Shown here: piece after piece, positions 7,632-17,450 of the stretch
Layout of the letters: each line of letters starts with the position of its first letter
Position numbering within the stretch: position 1 is the first letter of the stretch
Source: Prevotella sp.
GTDB lineage: Bacteria; Bacteroidota; Bacteroidia; Bacteroidales; Bacteroidaceae
NCBI GenBank assembly: GCA_017509155.1
Contig: JAFWQE010000140.1
Coordinates: 1 to 39,281, forward strand
DNA length: 39,281 nucleotides
Direction: 5' to 3'
The notes under the pieces: model-generated
What the model saw: only the letters and a program-made list of their open reading frames with translations
Databases searched by the model: none
Told to the model about the DNA's origin: nothing
Position numbers and translations under genes: made by a program

Positions 7632-8924
7632 CTATGCTGAAGCGCGCAAGGGGCGCGGTTTCTTGCTCTCGGTGACCTCATCCTTGCGCTTGGCCGTGTA
7701 GCTCACGCTGAGGATGACGCCCATGTAGACGCAGTTGACAATGGTGCTCGTTCCGCCCTTGCTGATAAGTGGCAGCGGCTGACCGGTGACTGGCGCCAGA
7801 CCCACGGCCACACACATGTTGAACATGGCCTGCGTGACGAGCAGGAGGGCGATGCCCATGATGAGCAATGCCGGGAAGGCATTGGCACAGCGGTTGGCGA
7901 TGGTGGCCGTGCGGAAGAGTAATATGATGTAGAGCAGACAGACGCCTGCGGCGCCCCAGATGCCCATCTCCTCGATGATGATGGCGTAGATGAAGTCGGA
8001 GAAGGCCTGCGACAGGAAGTCGCGTTCCACCGAGTTGCCGGGACCTTTGCCCACCACATTCGACGAGGCGATGGCAATGTTGGCGTGGGCAACCTGCGCA
8101 TCCTTGTCGAGGTCGATGTCCTCGGGGCGCACCTCATCGTTGTCGAGGAACTTCACGATGCGTGCCTTCCAGGTGCTGGCACGGTGAAAGAACTTGTTGT
8201 AGACCTTGCCGAGAACACCGGGACTGGCCTCTTCGGCCACGGTTTCGGTCATGGCCATCTTCTCGTCGGGCACTGGTTCGGCATCGGAAGTGTCGCCCAC
8301 AAGCCACACCATGGCGAAGATAAACACACCTCCCATGGCCAGCACGCCCAGCGTCTTTCCCAGCTGCACCTTCGACACACGGCCGATGAACATCATGATG
8401 AACACCGTGAGGAAGAGCAGAGCCGCCGTGGAAAGGTTCTCCATGCCGATGAGCACCAGCACTGGAACCGCCACGTAGAGCACATACTTGAAGGCCGATC
8501 GCGAGGCGCCGTCGACCGTCTGCATGGCACTCAGAATCTGTGCCTCGGCCAGGATGACGGCACCCTTGGCCAGCTCTGACGGCTGGAACTGGATGCCGAA
8601 GAAGCCTATCCAGCGCTGCGCGCCGTTGGTGCTCTGGCCCACAATAAGCACGGCTATGAGCATCAGGATGGAGAAAAGCAGCGCAAAAGGCGTCACCAGC
8701 TTGAAATACTTACACTTGATGTTCATGGTGAGCACCATGAAGCCCACGCCCACCAGCAGCAGGATGGTGTGGTAAACCACAGGGGCCCAGTAGTTGCCGC
8801 CCTTGTAGGTGAGGGCACTCGAAGCACTATATACCTCGAGCACGCTGATGATGCAGAGGAAGAAGAACACCATCCAGATGATGCCGTCTCCCTTGAATTT
8901 AATCTTGCTCAGACTCTCAAACAT
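7632..8924 (-). CDS. ftsW: Septal peptidoglycan polymerase FtsW (SEDS family)
   Basis: Polytopic SEDS glycosyltransferase that polymerises lipid II at the septum together with FtsI. About ten hydrophobic segments are visible in 430 residues. Conserved motifs are QPSELAK at 114-120 and FSDFIYAIIIEEMG at 308-321; Asp310 aligns with the catalytic aspartate of SEDS proteins by position in this motif. The large extracytoplasmic loop (about 210-297) is long and acidic, with repeated Glu/Asp. The C-terminal tail is cytoplasmic and basic. Placement between murD and murG, and in the same operon as ftsI, supports FtsW rather than RodA. Confidence 0.97.
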   Translation of the reverse strand: MFESLSKIKFKGDGIIWMVFFFLCIISVLEVYSASSALTYKGGNYWAPVVYHTILLLVGVGFMVLTMNIKCKYFKLVTPFALLFSILMLIAVLIVGQSTNGAQRWIGFFGIQFQPSELAKGAVILAEAQILSAMQTVDGASRSAFKYVLYVAVPVLVLIGMENLSTAALLFLTVFIMMFIGRVSKVQLGKTLGVLAMGGVFIFAMVWLVGDTSDAEPVPDEKMAMTETVAEEASPGVLGKVYNKFFHRASTWKARIVKFLDNDEVRPEDIDLDKDAQVAHANIAIASSNVVGKGPGNSVERDFLSQAFSDFIYAIIIEEMGIWGAAGVCLLYIILLFRTATIANRCANAFPALLIMGIALLLVTQAMFNMCVAVGLAPVTGQPLPLISKGGTSTIVNCVYMGVILSVSYTAKRKDEVTESKKPRPLRASA

Positions 8925-8977
8925 TTCTTTTCCTCCTGTTTTCTTTTATTCTTAATGAAGCCCTGAGAGCGGAATGT

Positions 8978-10309
8978 CTACATACTGCGCACGAGCGTCT
9001 TGAACTGCTCGCCGCGGTCCTCCATGTTCTTGAAGAGGTCGAACGATGCACAGCAGGGCGAAAGGAGCACGGTCATGCCGGGTTCTGCCAGTTCAGAGCA
9101 AGCCGCCACGCACTCTTTCATGGAGTGGGTGTCGCGGACGGGGATACCCAGCTGGTCGAAGTTGTCGTGCAACTTCTGATTGTCGGCGCCCAGATAGACC
9201 AGTGCGGCGCACTTCTCCTTGACGAGTGGCTTGATGGGGTCATAGTCGTTTCCCTTGTCTTTGCCACCAATGATGAGGATGGTCTTGGTCTTCATGCTAT
9301 CCAGAGCATACCAGCAGGCGTCGACATTAGTGGCCTTGGAGTCGTTCACATAGAGCACGCCGCCCACGGTACATACCTTTTCGAGACGGTGCTCCACACC
9401 GGGGAAGTTGCCGAGACTCCTGCGGATGACCTCATTCTTGATGCCGGCCACATTCGATGCAATACCGGCAGCCAGTGAGTTGTAGATGTTGTGCTTGCCC
9501 GAGAGCGACAGTGCCTCCTGCTCCATATTGAAAGGCGTAGGCTTCTCGATGGTGTATATTCCCTCCTCAATGTAGCCTATGCTGCCATGCTCCTTCAGTT
9601 CAGAGAAAGGCAGCCGCACGGCCTTGATGTCGTATCTTTTCAGCTCTCGGCTGATGATGGGGTCGTCGTTCCAGTAGATGAAGGCGTCGTCGGGCGTCAT
9701 GTTCCGAATGATACGCATCTTGGAATCCACGTAGTTCTGCATGTTGTTCTGGTAGCGGTCCAGATGGTCGGGTGTGATATTGAGCAGGACAGCCACGTTG
9801 GCGCGGAAGTCGTACATGTTGTCGAGCTGGAACGAAGACAGCTCAATGATGTAGTATTCATGAGGTTCTTCTGCCACCTGAAGTGCCAGCGACCGTCCGA
9901 TGTTTCCGGCCAGTCCGGCATCGTAGCCAGCCTCCTTGAAGATGTGGTAGATCAGCGAAGTGGTGGTTGTCTTGCCGTTGGAGCCAGTGATGCAGATCAT
10001 CTTCGACGTGGTGTATCGTCCGGCGAACTCAATCTCGCTGATGATGTGGATGCCCTTGTGGATGATTTTCTGGATCATGGGGGCCTCATCGGGGATGCCA
10101 GGACTCTTGACAACCTCGTCGGCATCGAGAATGCGCTCCTCGGTGTGGTGCCCTTCCTCCCACTCTATCTGGTGGTCGTCGAGCATTTTCTTGTAGTGGT
10201 CCTTGATGGCTCCCATGTCTGAAACAAACACCTGATAGCCTTCTTTCTTCGCCAGAACAGCAGCTCCGACCCCGCTTTCGGCAGCTCCTAAGACAACTAT
10301 TTTCTTCAT
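8978..10309 (-). CDS. murD: UDP-MurNAc-L-alanine--D-glutamate ligase MurD
   Basis: Cytoplasmic Mur ligase that adds D-glutamate. The N-terminal nucleotide fold begins KKIVVLGAAESGVGAAVLA, the P-loop GSNGKTTT is at 109-116, NITPDHLDRY follows in the central domain, and the C-domain shows YVNDSKATNVDACWYAL, the MurD-typical NDSKATN motif. The tail LLSPCCASFDLFKNMEDRG matches the conserved LSPxxASxDxFxxxxxRG end of the family. Length of 443 residues is normal. It is separated from mraY by 39 bp and from ftsW by 53 bp. Confidence 0.98.
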   Translation of the reverse strand: MKKIVVLGAAESGVGAAVLAKKEGYQVFVSDMGAIKDHYKKMLDDHQIEWEEGHHTEERILDADEVVKSPGIPDEAPMIQKIIHKGIHIISEIEFAGRYTTSKMICITGSNGKTTTTSLIYHIFKEAGYDAGLAGNIGRSLALQVAEEPHEYYIIELSSFQLDNMYDFRANVAVLLNITPDHLDRYQNNMQNYVDSKMRIIRNMTPDDAFIYWNDDPIISRELKRYDIKAVRLPFSELKEHGSIGYIEEGIYTIEKPTPFNMEQEALSLSGKHNIYNSLAAGIASNVAGIKNEVIRRSLGNFPGVEHRLEKVCTVGGVLYVNDSKATNVDACWYALDSMKTKTILIIGGKDKGNDYDPIKPLVKEKCAALVYLGADNQKLHDNFDQLGIPVRDTHSMKECVAACSELAEPGMTVLLSPCCASFDLFKNMEDRGEQFKTLVRSM

Positions 10310-10348
10310 CTTCTCTGTTTTCCTTTCTTCTTGTCTAATGGGTTCTTC

Positions 10349-11620
10349 TTATCTTATCTTCAGCGTGATGATGGTCAGCGCAGCCAGAATGATGCTTACA
10401 ATCCAGAAACGGAAAGTGATCTTCGACTCATGGAACTGACGTTCCGGCCATCCCTTGAGCACGTAGCGACTGGTGGAGTCGAGCTGCGAGTCAAGTTTGC
10501 GGAAGTTATCGTGGATGGGCGTGGCACGGAAGAAGCGCACACGCTGCCCTTTTCGCTTGTAATACTTGAACACCTGTGTCTGGATGATGACGCTGAGGCT
10601 CTCCACGAAGAAGATGCCGCAGAGGATGGGCAGCAGGAGTTCCTTGTGGATAATGACGGCCACCACGCCGATAATGCCGCCGATGGTGAGCGAGCCGGTG
10701 TCGCCCATGAACACCTGAGCCGGGAAAGCATTATACCACAGGAAGCCTATCATGGCACCCACAAAGGCGCAAAGGAAGATGACAAGCTCCTGTGAACCGG
10801 GGATGAACATGATGTTGAAGTAGGCGGCATACTCAATGTGACTGCTCACATAGGAGAGAATGCCGAGTGCCACACCTATAACAGCGGAGTTGCCGGCGCA
10901 CATGCCGTCCATGCCGTCGTTGAGATTGGCACCGTTGGACACGGCTGTCACCACGAAGATGGTCATCACCACGAAGAGCACCCATCCTGCAGCACGGGCT
11001 CCCTCACCGCAGAATGACATCACCTTACTGTAGTCGAGGTCATGGTTCTTCACAAACGGGATGGTGGTCTTGAGCGACTTCACCGCTTCCGACTTGTGGA
11101 TGACCGTCTCCTGATTGTCTTGTTTCACCGTGGTGAGGTTCTCGTTGATCTTCGCATCGGGACTGAGCCAGAGCGTCAGACCCACGATGAGACCGATGCT
11201 CACCTGCCCCACTATCTTGTACTTGCCCTTCAGTCCGTCCTTGTTGCGGCGGAATATCTTGATGTAGTCATCGAGGAATCCGAGGAAGCCCAGCCACACA
11301 GTGGTGGTGATCATCAGTATGAGATAGATGTTGCGCATGCGGCCCAGCAGCAGCACGGGGAGCAAAATGCTCACGATAATGATGATGCCGCCCATGGTGG
11401 GCACGCCCTTTTTCTTCTCACCAAAGGGGTCGATGCTGGCGTCGCGCGCAGTCTCTGAGATGTTGCGCCGCTTCATGTACTTGATGAAATGTTCGCCAAA
11501 CCACGCCGAGATGAGAAGTGAGAGAATCAGCGTAAGCAGGGCACGGAAGGAGATGTAGCTCCACAAGTGAGCCCCTGGTATGTCGTATTGCTCGAGGAAT
11601 CGGAAGAGATAGTATAACAT
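10349..11620 (-). CDS. mraY: Phospho-MurNAc-pentapeptide transferase MraY
   Basis: Integral membrane enzyme that transfers phospho-MurNAc-pentapeptide to undecaprenyl phosphate, giving lipid I. The Mg-binding LDDYIK is at 116-121, NLNDGMDGM at 232-240 and the third motif VFMGDTGSL follows near 300. About ten membrane segments are visible. At 423 residues it exceeds the roughly 360 of E. coli MraY. The surplus lies mainly in a hydrophilic loop at about 152-205 between membrane segments, as in other Bacteroidota MraY proteins as far as I know. It stands between murE and murD in the operon. Confidence 0.98.
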   Translation of the reverse strand: MLYYLFRFLEQYDIPGAHLWSYISFRALLTLILSLLISAWFGEHFIKYMKRRNISETARDASIDPFGEKKKGVPTMGGIIIIVSILLPVLLLGRMRNIYLILMITTTVWLGFLGFLDDYIKIFRRNKDGLKGKYKIVGQVSIGLIVGLTLWLSPDAKINENLTTVKQDNQETVIHKSEAVKSLKTTIPFVKNHDLDYSKVMSFCGEGARAAGWVLFVVMTIFVVTAVSNGANLNDGMDGMCAGNSAVIGVALGILSYVSSHIEYAAYFNIMFIPGSQELVIFLCAFVGAMIGFLWYNAFPAQVFMGDTGSLTIGGIIGVVAVIIHKELLLPILCGIFFVESLSVIIQTQVFKYYKRKGQRVRFFRATPIHDNFRKLDSQLDSTSRYVLKGWPERQFHESKITFRFWIVSIILAALTIITLKIR

Positions 11621-11662
11621 GAGCGCTTCGGTATTTCGGGATATCTGTTTTAAGTTATTACA

Positions 11663-13117
11663 TCAGGCATTGCTTGAGAACACCTCGCGCACCACCTCGT
11701 GGTCGTCGAAATGGTGTTTCACGCCTTTTATTTCCTGATAGTCTTCATGGCCTTTTCCTGCAATGAGGATGACATCGCCTTTCTGCGCCATCATGCAGGC
11801 GGTGCGAATGGCTTCGCGACGGTCTACGATGGAGATGACCTTCTTGAGCTGCTGCTTGTCGAGACCGGCAAGCATGTCGTTGATAATTTCCTGCGGCTCT
11901 TCGAAGCGTGGGTTGTCACTGGTGATGATAACGCGGTCGCTCTGGCGGACGGCTTCCTGCGCCATCAGCGGGCGCTTGCCCTTGTCGCGGTTGCCGCCGG
12001 CACCGCAGACGGTGATGACCTGTCCCTTGCCGTCGAGCACTTCATGGATGGCACTGAGCACATTCTCAAGAGCATCGGGCGTGTGGGCATAGTCGACGAT
12101 GGCGGTATAGCCCTCTGGCGAATGGATGGGCTCCAGTCGGCCGCTCACACTTTTCAGCGTGCTCAGCACAAGGAGAACATCTTCGGGTTTCTGTCCCAGC
12201 ATAACGGCAGCACCATAGACGGCCAGCAGGTTGCTCACATTGAACTTTCCAATGAACTGCACGCCCACCTCGCGGCCATCCACTTCAAGGTACATTCCCT
12301 CGAAATGACATTCGAGCAGCTTCGCGCGGAAGTCGGCCATGGTGCGTGTGGAGTAGGTCTTCACCGTTGCCTTGGTGTTCTGCACCATCACCATGCCGTT
12401 TTTGTCGTCGGCATTTGTGATGGCAAAAGCCTGTTTGGGCAGACCATCGAAGAAAGCCTTCTTGGCGTTGCGATAGTTCTCCACGGTCTTATGGTAGTCC
12501 ATGTGGTCGCGTGTCAGGTTGGTGAAGATGCCGCCAGCGAACTTCAGTCCGCCAATGCGCTTCTGGTGGATGGCATGGCTGGAACACTCCATGAACGCAT
12601 ATTGGCATCCTTTCTCCACCATGCGGGCCAGCAGGCGGTTCAGTTCTATGGCGTCGGGCGTGGTATGACTGGCAGGAACGGGCTCGCCCTCAATATAGTT
12701 GCACACCGTTGAGAGCAGGCCGCACTTGTAGCCCAGCTTGCGGAACATATTATATAATAAGGTGGCAATGGTGGTCTTGCCATTGGTTCCCGTAACACCT
12801 ACGAGCTTCAGCTTGGCAGACGGATTGCCATAGAACAGGGTGGCTACCTTGCCGACGGCGTCCTCTGTAGACTCCACCTGCACATAGGTGACGCCCTCTT
12901 GCGGCTCGGGCAGGTCCTCGCAGAGGATGGACTTTGCCCCCAGTTCGATGGCCTTGCCGATGAAACGGTGGCCATCCACCTGCGTGCCCTTCATAGCCAC
13001 GAAGAGGAAGCCGTCTTCGATGCGACGACTGTCTATGTGTATGCCTTTCACCTCCACATCGGCATCGCCTACTATCTGGAGGGGTTTGACGTTCTTCAGT
13101 ATTTCATTCAGCTTCAT
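11663..13117 (-). CDS. murE: UDP-MurNAc-tripeptide synthetase MurE
   Basis: Cytoplasmic Mur ligase that adds the third amino acid of the stem peptide. The P-loop GTNGKTT is at 110-116, [11 protein letters not shown] near 177-187 and [13 protein letters not shown] near 342-354. DNPR at 401-404 is the motif linked with meso-diaminopimelate recognition, so the predicted substrate is meso-DAP rather than lysine. Length of 484 residues is normal. It follows ftsI after 33 bp and precedes mraY after 42 bp. Confidence 0.98.
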   Translation of the reverse strand: MKLNEILKNVKPLQIVGDADVEVKGIHIDSRRIEDGFLFVAMKGTQVDGHRFIGKAIELGAKSILCEDLPEPQEGVTYVQVESTEDAVGKVATLFYGNPSAKLKLVGVTGTNGKTTIATLLYNMFRKLGYKCGLLSTVCNYIEGEPVPASHTTPDAIELNRLLARMVEKGCQYAFMECSSHAIHQKRIGGLKFAGGIFTNLTRDHMDYHKTVENYRNAKKAFFDGLPKQAFAITNADDKNGMVMVQNTKATVKTYSTRTMADFRAKLLECHFEGMYLEVDGREVGVQFIGKFNVSNLLAVYGAAVMLGQKPEDVLLVLSTLKSVSGRLEPIHSPEGYTAIVDYAHTPDALENVLSAIHEVLDGKGQVITVCGAGGNRDKGKRPLMAQEAVRQSDRVIITSDNPRFEEPQEIINDMLAGLDKQQLKKVISIVDRREAIRTACMMAQKGDVILIAGKGHEDYQEIKGVKHHFDDHEVVREVFSSNA

Positions 13118-13150
13118 ACGCTTGTCCTTTAATCGTTTTGTCGACTGCTC

Positions 13151-15310
13151 TTAGTTCAGACGGATGGAGCAGACATCACCCTTTCCTACCTTGCGCCCTG
13201 GTCCCAGACTCTGCGCCACCACCTTGCCACGGCCCTCTATGCGAACCTTGAGTCCGCGGCTCTCGAGCATGAACACGGCATCGCGTGCGCCCATTCCCTT
13301 TACGTCGGGCACGAGGTTTTTGTCGGGTTCGCTCTTTTCAGCCAGTGTCACCTCGTTAGTGGTCGTGGAGGCTATGCCCCAGATATTCTTACTGGTGTTC
13401 TTCAGATTGGCCCATGAGTCGGAGACCTTCACGCCAAGCTGCGAGAGCACGTATTCTGCCGAGAAGAGGTTGCCATTCTTCACTTCAGGCACGAGTATGG
13501 AGAGCGAGTCGCGGGCGTCGCTCACGCTCAGTTTCACGTCTTGTGCCATGATGCCCTCGGAAATATTGTGGAACACCTTTCCACTCATGCCACCACCCGA
13601 GCCAGACCCAGCCTTCTGTATGCAGACAATGCAGCTGTAGCGGGGCTTGTCGGCCGGGAAATAGCCGCAGAACGAGAGCAGATAGTGCATCTGGCCGGTC
13701 TTGTAGCCGCCTACACCTTGCGAAATCTGTGCCGTACCCGTCTTGCCTGCCACCTTGAAGGAGCGCGAACCGGCTTTCTTACCCAGTCCCTGACTGACCA
13801 CATGATACAAGATGGTCTGTATCTCGCGAAGGGTCTTTTCCTTGCATATCCGCTCTTTAATGACGGTGGTGGGGAATTCCTGAATGACCTGTCCGTCTTT
13901 CACGATCTGCTTCACGAAGCGCGGACGCACCATCTTTCCGTCGTTAGCAATGGCATTATAGAAGGTCAGCGTTGAAATGGGTGGCACCTGCGTCTCGTAG
14001 CCGATGCTCATCCAGGGCAGCGTGGTGGGATACCAGCTGTCGGCAAACTTTCCGTTGGCCTTGCGCTCTGGACGACGGATGTGCGGACGTGCGGCGCCCA
14101 TCAGCGGTATCTCCAGGTCGCTGGCGATGCCCACGCGGTAGAGTCCGTCGACGAACTTCTCGGGATTGTCCTTGTAGTACTTGTCAATGATGGAGCTCAC
14201 ACCGATGTTCGAGCTGCGTTCTAGAATCTGCCCGAAGCTCAGCACGCCATAGCCGCCACGATGCCAGTTGTGGTCGCGCATCTTGGAACCGTACATGTCC
14301 TTGACGCCGCCATTGCAGTTCACCGTGTAGAACGTGTCGACAACTCCGTCGTCGAGTGCCACCATCATCGAGGCGGTCTTGAACACCGAACCAGGCTCCA
14401 GCAGGTCGCTCACGGCATGATTCTGCCGCTCGCGGTACTGTCCGTCGGCACACTTCGACATGTTCACGATGGCCTTCACGTCGCCTGTCTTCACTTCCAT
14501 CACGATGGCCACGCCGACATCGGCATTGATTTCCGTCAGCTCGTCCACCAGGGCGCGCTCTGCCAGGTCCTGCATGTTCACGTCGATAGTGGTGATGATG
14601 TCGGCACCGTCGACTGGCGGGCGCTCGGTGATGCTGAGGTATTTGTTGAGCACTTTCTTGCGCTGCACCACGCCGGGCTTTCCCCGAAGCGTGCTGTCGA
14701 ACGACTGTTCGAGTCCGCACTTAGCCGAATCCTTGGCGCCATACATCTCGCCAACCGTTCGTCCGGCCAGCGAACCGAAAGGATGCTGGCGCGAGTTGAA
14801 CTCCTCCACATGGAAGCCGCCCTTGAAAGGCCGCAGGTTGAAGATGGGAAGCTGCTTCACCTCGGTGAATACGTCGTAGGTGACACGCCGCGGCCACACC
14901 GGATAGTTGCGCGCCATGCGTGCATAGCCGCTCATCAGGCTGTCGCGGAACACCTGTGCCGGACGCTCAGGGAAGATATCGTGCAGGCCCTCACTGATGG
15001 CCATCACCATGGAATCGGTCCACAAGGTGTCGGTCTTGCTGTCGTGCATGGCCTTGAAGTCCATGAACAGCTTGTACTCGGGTATGGAACTGGCCATGAG
15101 ACGCCCGTCGCAACTCATGATGTTGCCACGCACGGGCTTCACCTCCACGCTGTCGCGCTTCAACCTGTCGGCCACATCCATCCAGAACTCTCGCTTCACG
15201 GTTGCCGTGTAGAAAGCCTTTCCCACAATGAGCAGGCACAACACGACCATCGCCAATCCGATGATCTTGTAGCGCGGAACGATTTTGTCTCTTTCAAAAA
15301 AACTGCCCAT
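13151..15310 (-). CDS. ftsI: Septal transpeptidase FtsI (class B PBP) with PASTA domain
   Basis: Bitopic class B penicillin-binding protein that cross-links septal peptidoglycan with FtsW. The 719 residues comprise a membrane anchor (about 15-34), a PBP dimerisation/pedestal domain to about 235, and the transpeptidase domain. The active-site triad is Ser308-x-x-Lys311 (GSVFK), SSN at 366-368 and KTG at 523-525. A single PASTA domain occupies about 664-719 (LVPDVKGMGARDAVFMLESR). The PASTA end makes it longer than the 588-residue E. coli FtsI. The gene follows ftsL after a 66-bp gap. Confidence 0.97.
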   Translation of the reverse strand: MGSFFERDKIVPRYKIIGLAMVVLCLLIVGKAFYTATVKREFWMDVADRLKRDSVEVKPVRGNIMSCDGRLMASSIPEYKLFMDFKAMHDSKTDTLWTDSMVMAISEGLHDIFPERPAQVFRDSLMSGYARMARNYPVWPRRVTYDVFTEVKQLPIFNLRPFKGGFHVEEFNSRQHPFGSLAGRTVGEMYGAKDSAKCGLEQSFDSTLRGKPGVVQRKKVLNKYLSITERPPVDGADIITTIDVNMQDLAERALVDELTEINADVGVAIVMEVKTGDVKAIVNMSKCADGQYRERQNHAVSDLLEPGSVFKTASMMVALDDGVVDTFYTVNCNGGVKDMYGSKMRDHNWHRGGYGVLSFGQILERSSNIGVSSIIDKYYKDNPEKFVDGLYRVGIASDLEIPLMGAARPHIRRPERKANGKFADSWYPTTLPWMSIGYETQVPPISTLTFYNAIANDGKMVRPRFVKQIVKDGQVIQEFPTTVIKERICKEKTLREIQTILYHVVSQGLGKKAGSRSFKVAGKTGTAQISQGVGGYKTGQMHYLLSFCGYFPADKPRYSCIVCIQKAGSGSGGGMSGKVFHNISEGIMAQDVKLSVSDARDSLSILVPEVKNGNLFSAEYVLSQLGVKVSDSWANLKNTSKNIWGIASTTTNEVTLAEKSEPDKNLVPDVKGMGARDAVFMLESRGLKVRIEGRGKVVAQSLGPGRKVGKGDVCSIRLN

Positions 15311-15330
15311 GTATTTACACCTTATATATA

Positions 15331-15371
15331 TTATACGCGTGCGCGACGCGCGTATACGCGTGCGACGCTGT
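15331..15371. repeat. Alternating CG/TA palindrome between ftsL and ftsI
   Basis: The 66-bp gap between ftsL and ftsI contains TATACGCGTGCGCG, then ACGCGCGTATACGCGTGCGA. It is largely alternating purine-pyrimidine with several overlapping palindromes such as TACGCGTG and CGCGTATACGCG. Such DNA can favour the Z-form under supercoiling; here that is only a structural possibility. Confidence 0.55.
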
Positions 15372-15376
15372 TTGTT

Positions 15377-15934
15377 CTACTTTCCTGTCAGCGGACGATA
15401 GTTGTCGGGAATGCTGATGATGTAGGGCGGCTGACTGGCTATCTTCAGCACGCTGTCCTTGTTGTTGCGCAGCATTTCCATCACGTTGCTCTCCCTGCAC
15501 TTCTCTGTCAGTTCACTGGTCGTGGAGAGGGCCCTGTACTTGGCGTCCACCAGCTCGCTGTTCAGCCGGTCTATCTCCAGCATGTCCTTCTGACAACTGT
15601 ATCGGTTGGAGATGTAGACGATGACAAAGCCCGTTATGAGCAGGATGATGCCAATCTGCCGTCTGAGCAGCTCGGCGGTGAGCCAGTCGCCACCCAGAAT
15701 CTTGCGCAACGAGAAGTTTGTCGAGAGCGGTTTCTCGTCTTCGCGCGCCTGGTCCTTCATGGCTTCCTGCAGCGAGGGTTCCTCCTTCCGCTCTGGTTCG
15801 GGCTCAGCCTTCGGTGCGGCCTTGATGGCCTCGGGCTGTTCCTCCACCACGACGGCCTCGTCCTGCTGCTCCGCGGTTTCATCCACGTCGGCCACAGGTT
15901 CTGCCTCTACGGGTTTCGTCTTCTCCTCACTCAT
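15377..15934 (-). CDS. ftsL: FtsL-like cell division protein
   Basis: Small bitopic protein expected to join FtsQ in the divisome core and activate FtsWI. The 185 residues start with a long acidic, Glu/Pro/Ala-rich cytoplasmic part (1-70). One membrane segment follows near 93-110 (GIILLITGFVIVYIS), then a coiled-coil-like periplasmic stretch (DMLEIDRLNSELVDAKYRALSTTSELTEKCRE). That layout matches Bacteroidota FtsL-like proteins, which have much longer cytoplasmic tails than E. coli FtsL. Its start overlaps the rsmH stop by 4 bp (ATGA). Sequence similarity in the family is weak, so the call rests on topology and position between rsmH and ftsI. Confidence 0.85.
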   Translation of the reverse strand: MSEEKTKPVEAEPVADVDETAEQQDEAVVVEEQPEAIKAAPKAEPEPERKEEPSLQEAMKDQAREDEKPLSTNFSLRKILGGDWLTAELLRRQIGIILLITGFVIVYISNRYSCQKDMLEIDRLNSELVDAKYRALSTTSELTEKCRESNVMEMLRNNKDSVLKIASQPPYIISIPDNYRPLTGK

Positions 15935-16914
15935 ATCTTGCTCTCTTTCTTTTCTGCTATTCTCAGTTTGGCACTTCGGCTTCGCGGATTGGCTGCCTGC
16001 TCTTCGGCCGACGGAACAATCACCTTATTGTTCACCAGTTCGAAGGGCGTCTGCACTCTTCCGAAGAAGTCCTGCTTCATCTTTCCCTCCACATTGCCGG
16101 TTCTCATCACGTTCTTCACGATGCGGTCTTCGAGCGAATGATAGGTGATGACCGCCAGCCTTCCGCCTGGACGGATCAGCTCGGTTGCTGCCAGCAGCAT
16201 CTCACGCAGGGCTTCCATCTCGTGGTTCACCTCAATGCGCAGGGCCTGAAACAGCTTGGCCATGTCTTTCTTTTCGCGTTCGCGCTGAAACAGCGGGGCC
16301 ACCGCATTGAGGAAATCCTGCGTGGTGACGATGGGGCTTTGCTGTCGTGCCTTCACCACGGCGGCGGCAATGCGCCGGCTTTGTTTCAGTTCGCCGTAGA
16401 GGTAGAAGATGTCTGCCAGCCTGGCCTCGTCGGCCTTGTTCAGCACGTCGGCCGCATTCTGTCCGGCGCGTTTGTTCATCCGCATGTCGAGCGGTGCATT
16501 GAAACGGAAGCTGAAACCGCGCTCGGCATCGTCGAAGTGATGACTCGAAACGCCAAGGTCGGCCAGCAGACCGTCTATCTGTGGAACGCCATAATAGCGC
16601 ATCCAGTTCTTCAGATACCTGAAATTGCTTCTTACAAAGGTGAACCGCGCATCGTCGGCGATGGTGGATGCGGACTTTTCGCCCCGCTCGCCGTCGGTTG
16701 CCCCCATGGGGCTCATCAGGTTCTTTTCGGCGTCCTGGTCCTGGTCAAAACCGTATAGATGGCCTTTTCCCGTGCCCAGTCGCCTGAGCAGCTCGCGACT
16801 GTGTCCGCCGCCGCCGAACGTCACGTCCACATAGATGCCGCCGGGCTTCACGCAGAGGCCGTCGATGCTCTCGCTGAGCAGCACGGGCACGTGGTAGGCG
16901 GTCGTCTCTTCCAT
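15931..16914 (-). CDS. rsmH: 16S rRNA (cytosine(1402)-N4)-methyltransferase RsmH
   Basis: AdoMet-dependent methyltransferase (formerly MraW) that modifies C1402 of 16S rRNA. The N-terminus HVPVLLSESIDGL and the AdoMet motif YVDVTFGGGGHSREL (28-42) are characteristic. LADLGVSSHHFDDAERGFSFR follows, as does the C-terminal GGRLAVITYHSLEDRIVK. Length of 327 residues is standard. It begins 10 bp after mraZ and overlaps ftsL by 4 bp, the usual head of a dcw operon. Confidence 0.98.
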   Translation of the reverse strand: MEETTAYHVPVLLSESIDGLCVKPGGIYVDVTFGGGGHSRELLRRLGTGKGHLYGFDQDQDAEKNLMSPMGATDGERGEKSASTIADDARFTFVRSNFRYLKNWMRYYGVPQIDGLLADLGVSSHHFDDAERGFSFRFNAPLDMRMNKRAGQNAADVLNKADEARLADIFYLYGELKQSRRIAAAVVKARQQSPIVTTQDFLNAVAPLFQREREKKDMAKLFQALRIEVNHEMEALREMLLAATELIRPGGRLAVITYHSLEDRIVKNVMRTGNVEGKMKQDFFGRVQTPFELVNNKVIVPSAEEQAANPRSRSAKLRIAEKKESKI

Positions 16915-16924
16915 GGGCTGTGGC

Positions 16925-17410
16925 TTACTTGATGTCGTTGGTAGAGCTCAGCGACGGCACATGCGGCTCCATGCCCATCACCTCCTCGAGCGTCTGGGCG
17001 AAGTCGTCGGGATCCATGAACGGCTCCTGGCTCTTCTCGCAGCTCCATATCTCGATGATGTCGTTCTTTCCGATGAACTTCACGTCGGAAACGATGCCCG
17101 CCATCTCCAGGTAGCGTTTCGGGATGAGGAAGCGGCCGTTGGCGTCGAGCGTGATTTCCTCCACGTTGCTCATGAACTCGCGCAGGATGCGCTGGTGGCT
17201 GCGGTTCCACAGGCTGAGCCGGCGGTTCAGGGCGTCCACGCGCTCGTTCCACACGGTCTCCGGATGCAGCACCAGGCAGTCCTCGAAGATGTCCTTGCGC
17301 AGGTAGAGCGTCTGCTTGCCCGAGGGCTGCAGCTCCTTGCGGAAAGGGGCGGGCAGGAAGGCGCGGCCTTTCGCGTCAATCTTTGCTTCTATCGTGCCTA
17401 TAAATCGCAT
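16925..17410 (-). CDS. mraZ: Transcriptional regulator MraZ
   Basis: DNA-binding protein of the double AbrB-like fold that usually represses its own dcw operon. Two half-site domains are visible: IDAKGRAFLP (11-20) and LDANGRFLIP (88-97). The frame is open further upstream to an ATG at 17470. I choose the ATG at 17408-17410 because the product then starts MRFIGTIEAKIDAKGR as in the family (161 residues), and because the longer form would begin inside the operator and promoter. The TGGGN-type boxes just upstream (17451-17480) fit autoregulation. Confidence 0.96.
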   Translation of the reverse strand: MRFIGTIEAKIDAKGRAFLPAPFRKELQPSGKQTLYLRKDIFEDCLVLHPETVWNERVDALNRRLSLWNRSHQRILREFMSNVEEITLDANGRFLIPKRYLEMAGIVSDVKFIGKNDIIEIWSCEKSQEPFMDPDDFAQTLEEVMGMEPHVPSLSSTNDIK

Positions 17411-17437
17411 ACGTACATCTTTTATAAATACTGTCTG

Positions 17438-17445
17438 CAAAGATA
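17438..17445 (-). promoter_or_regulatory. -7 element of the dcw operon promoter
   Basis: On the minus strand TATCTTTG matches the Bacteroidota -7 consensus TAnnTTTG, 27 nt before the mraZ ATG. The -33 region carries the GTGGGG repeats rather than a clear TTTG, which suggests a regulated promoter. Placement is by consensus only. Confidence 0.65.
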
Positions 17446-17450
17446 CTACT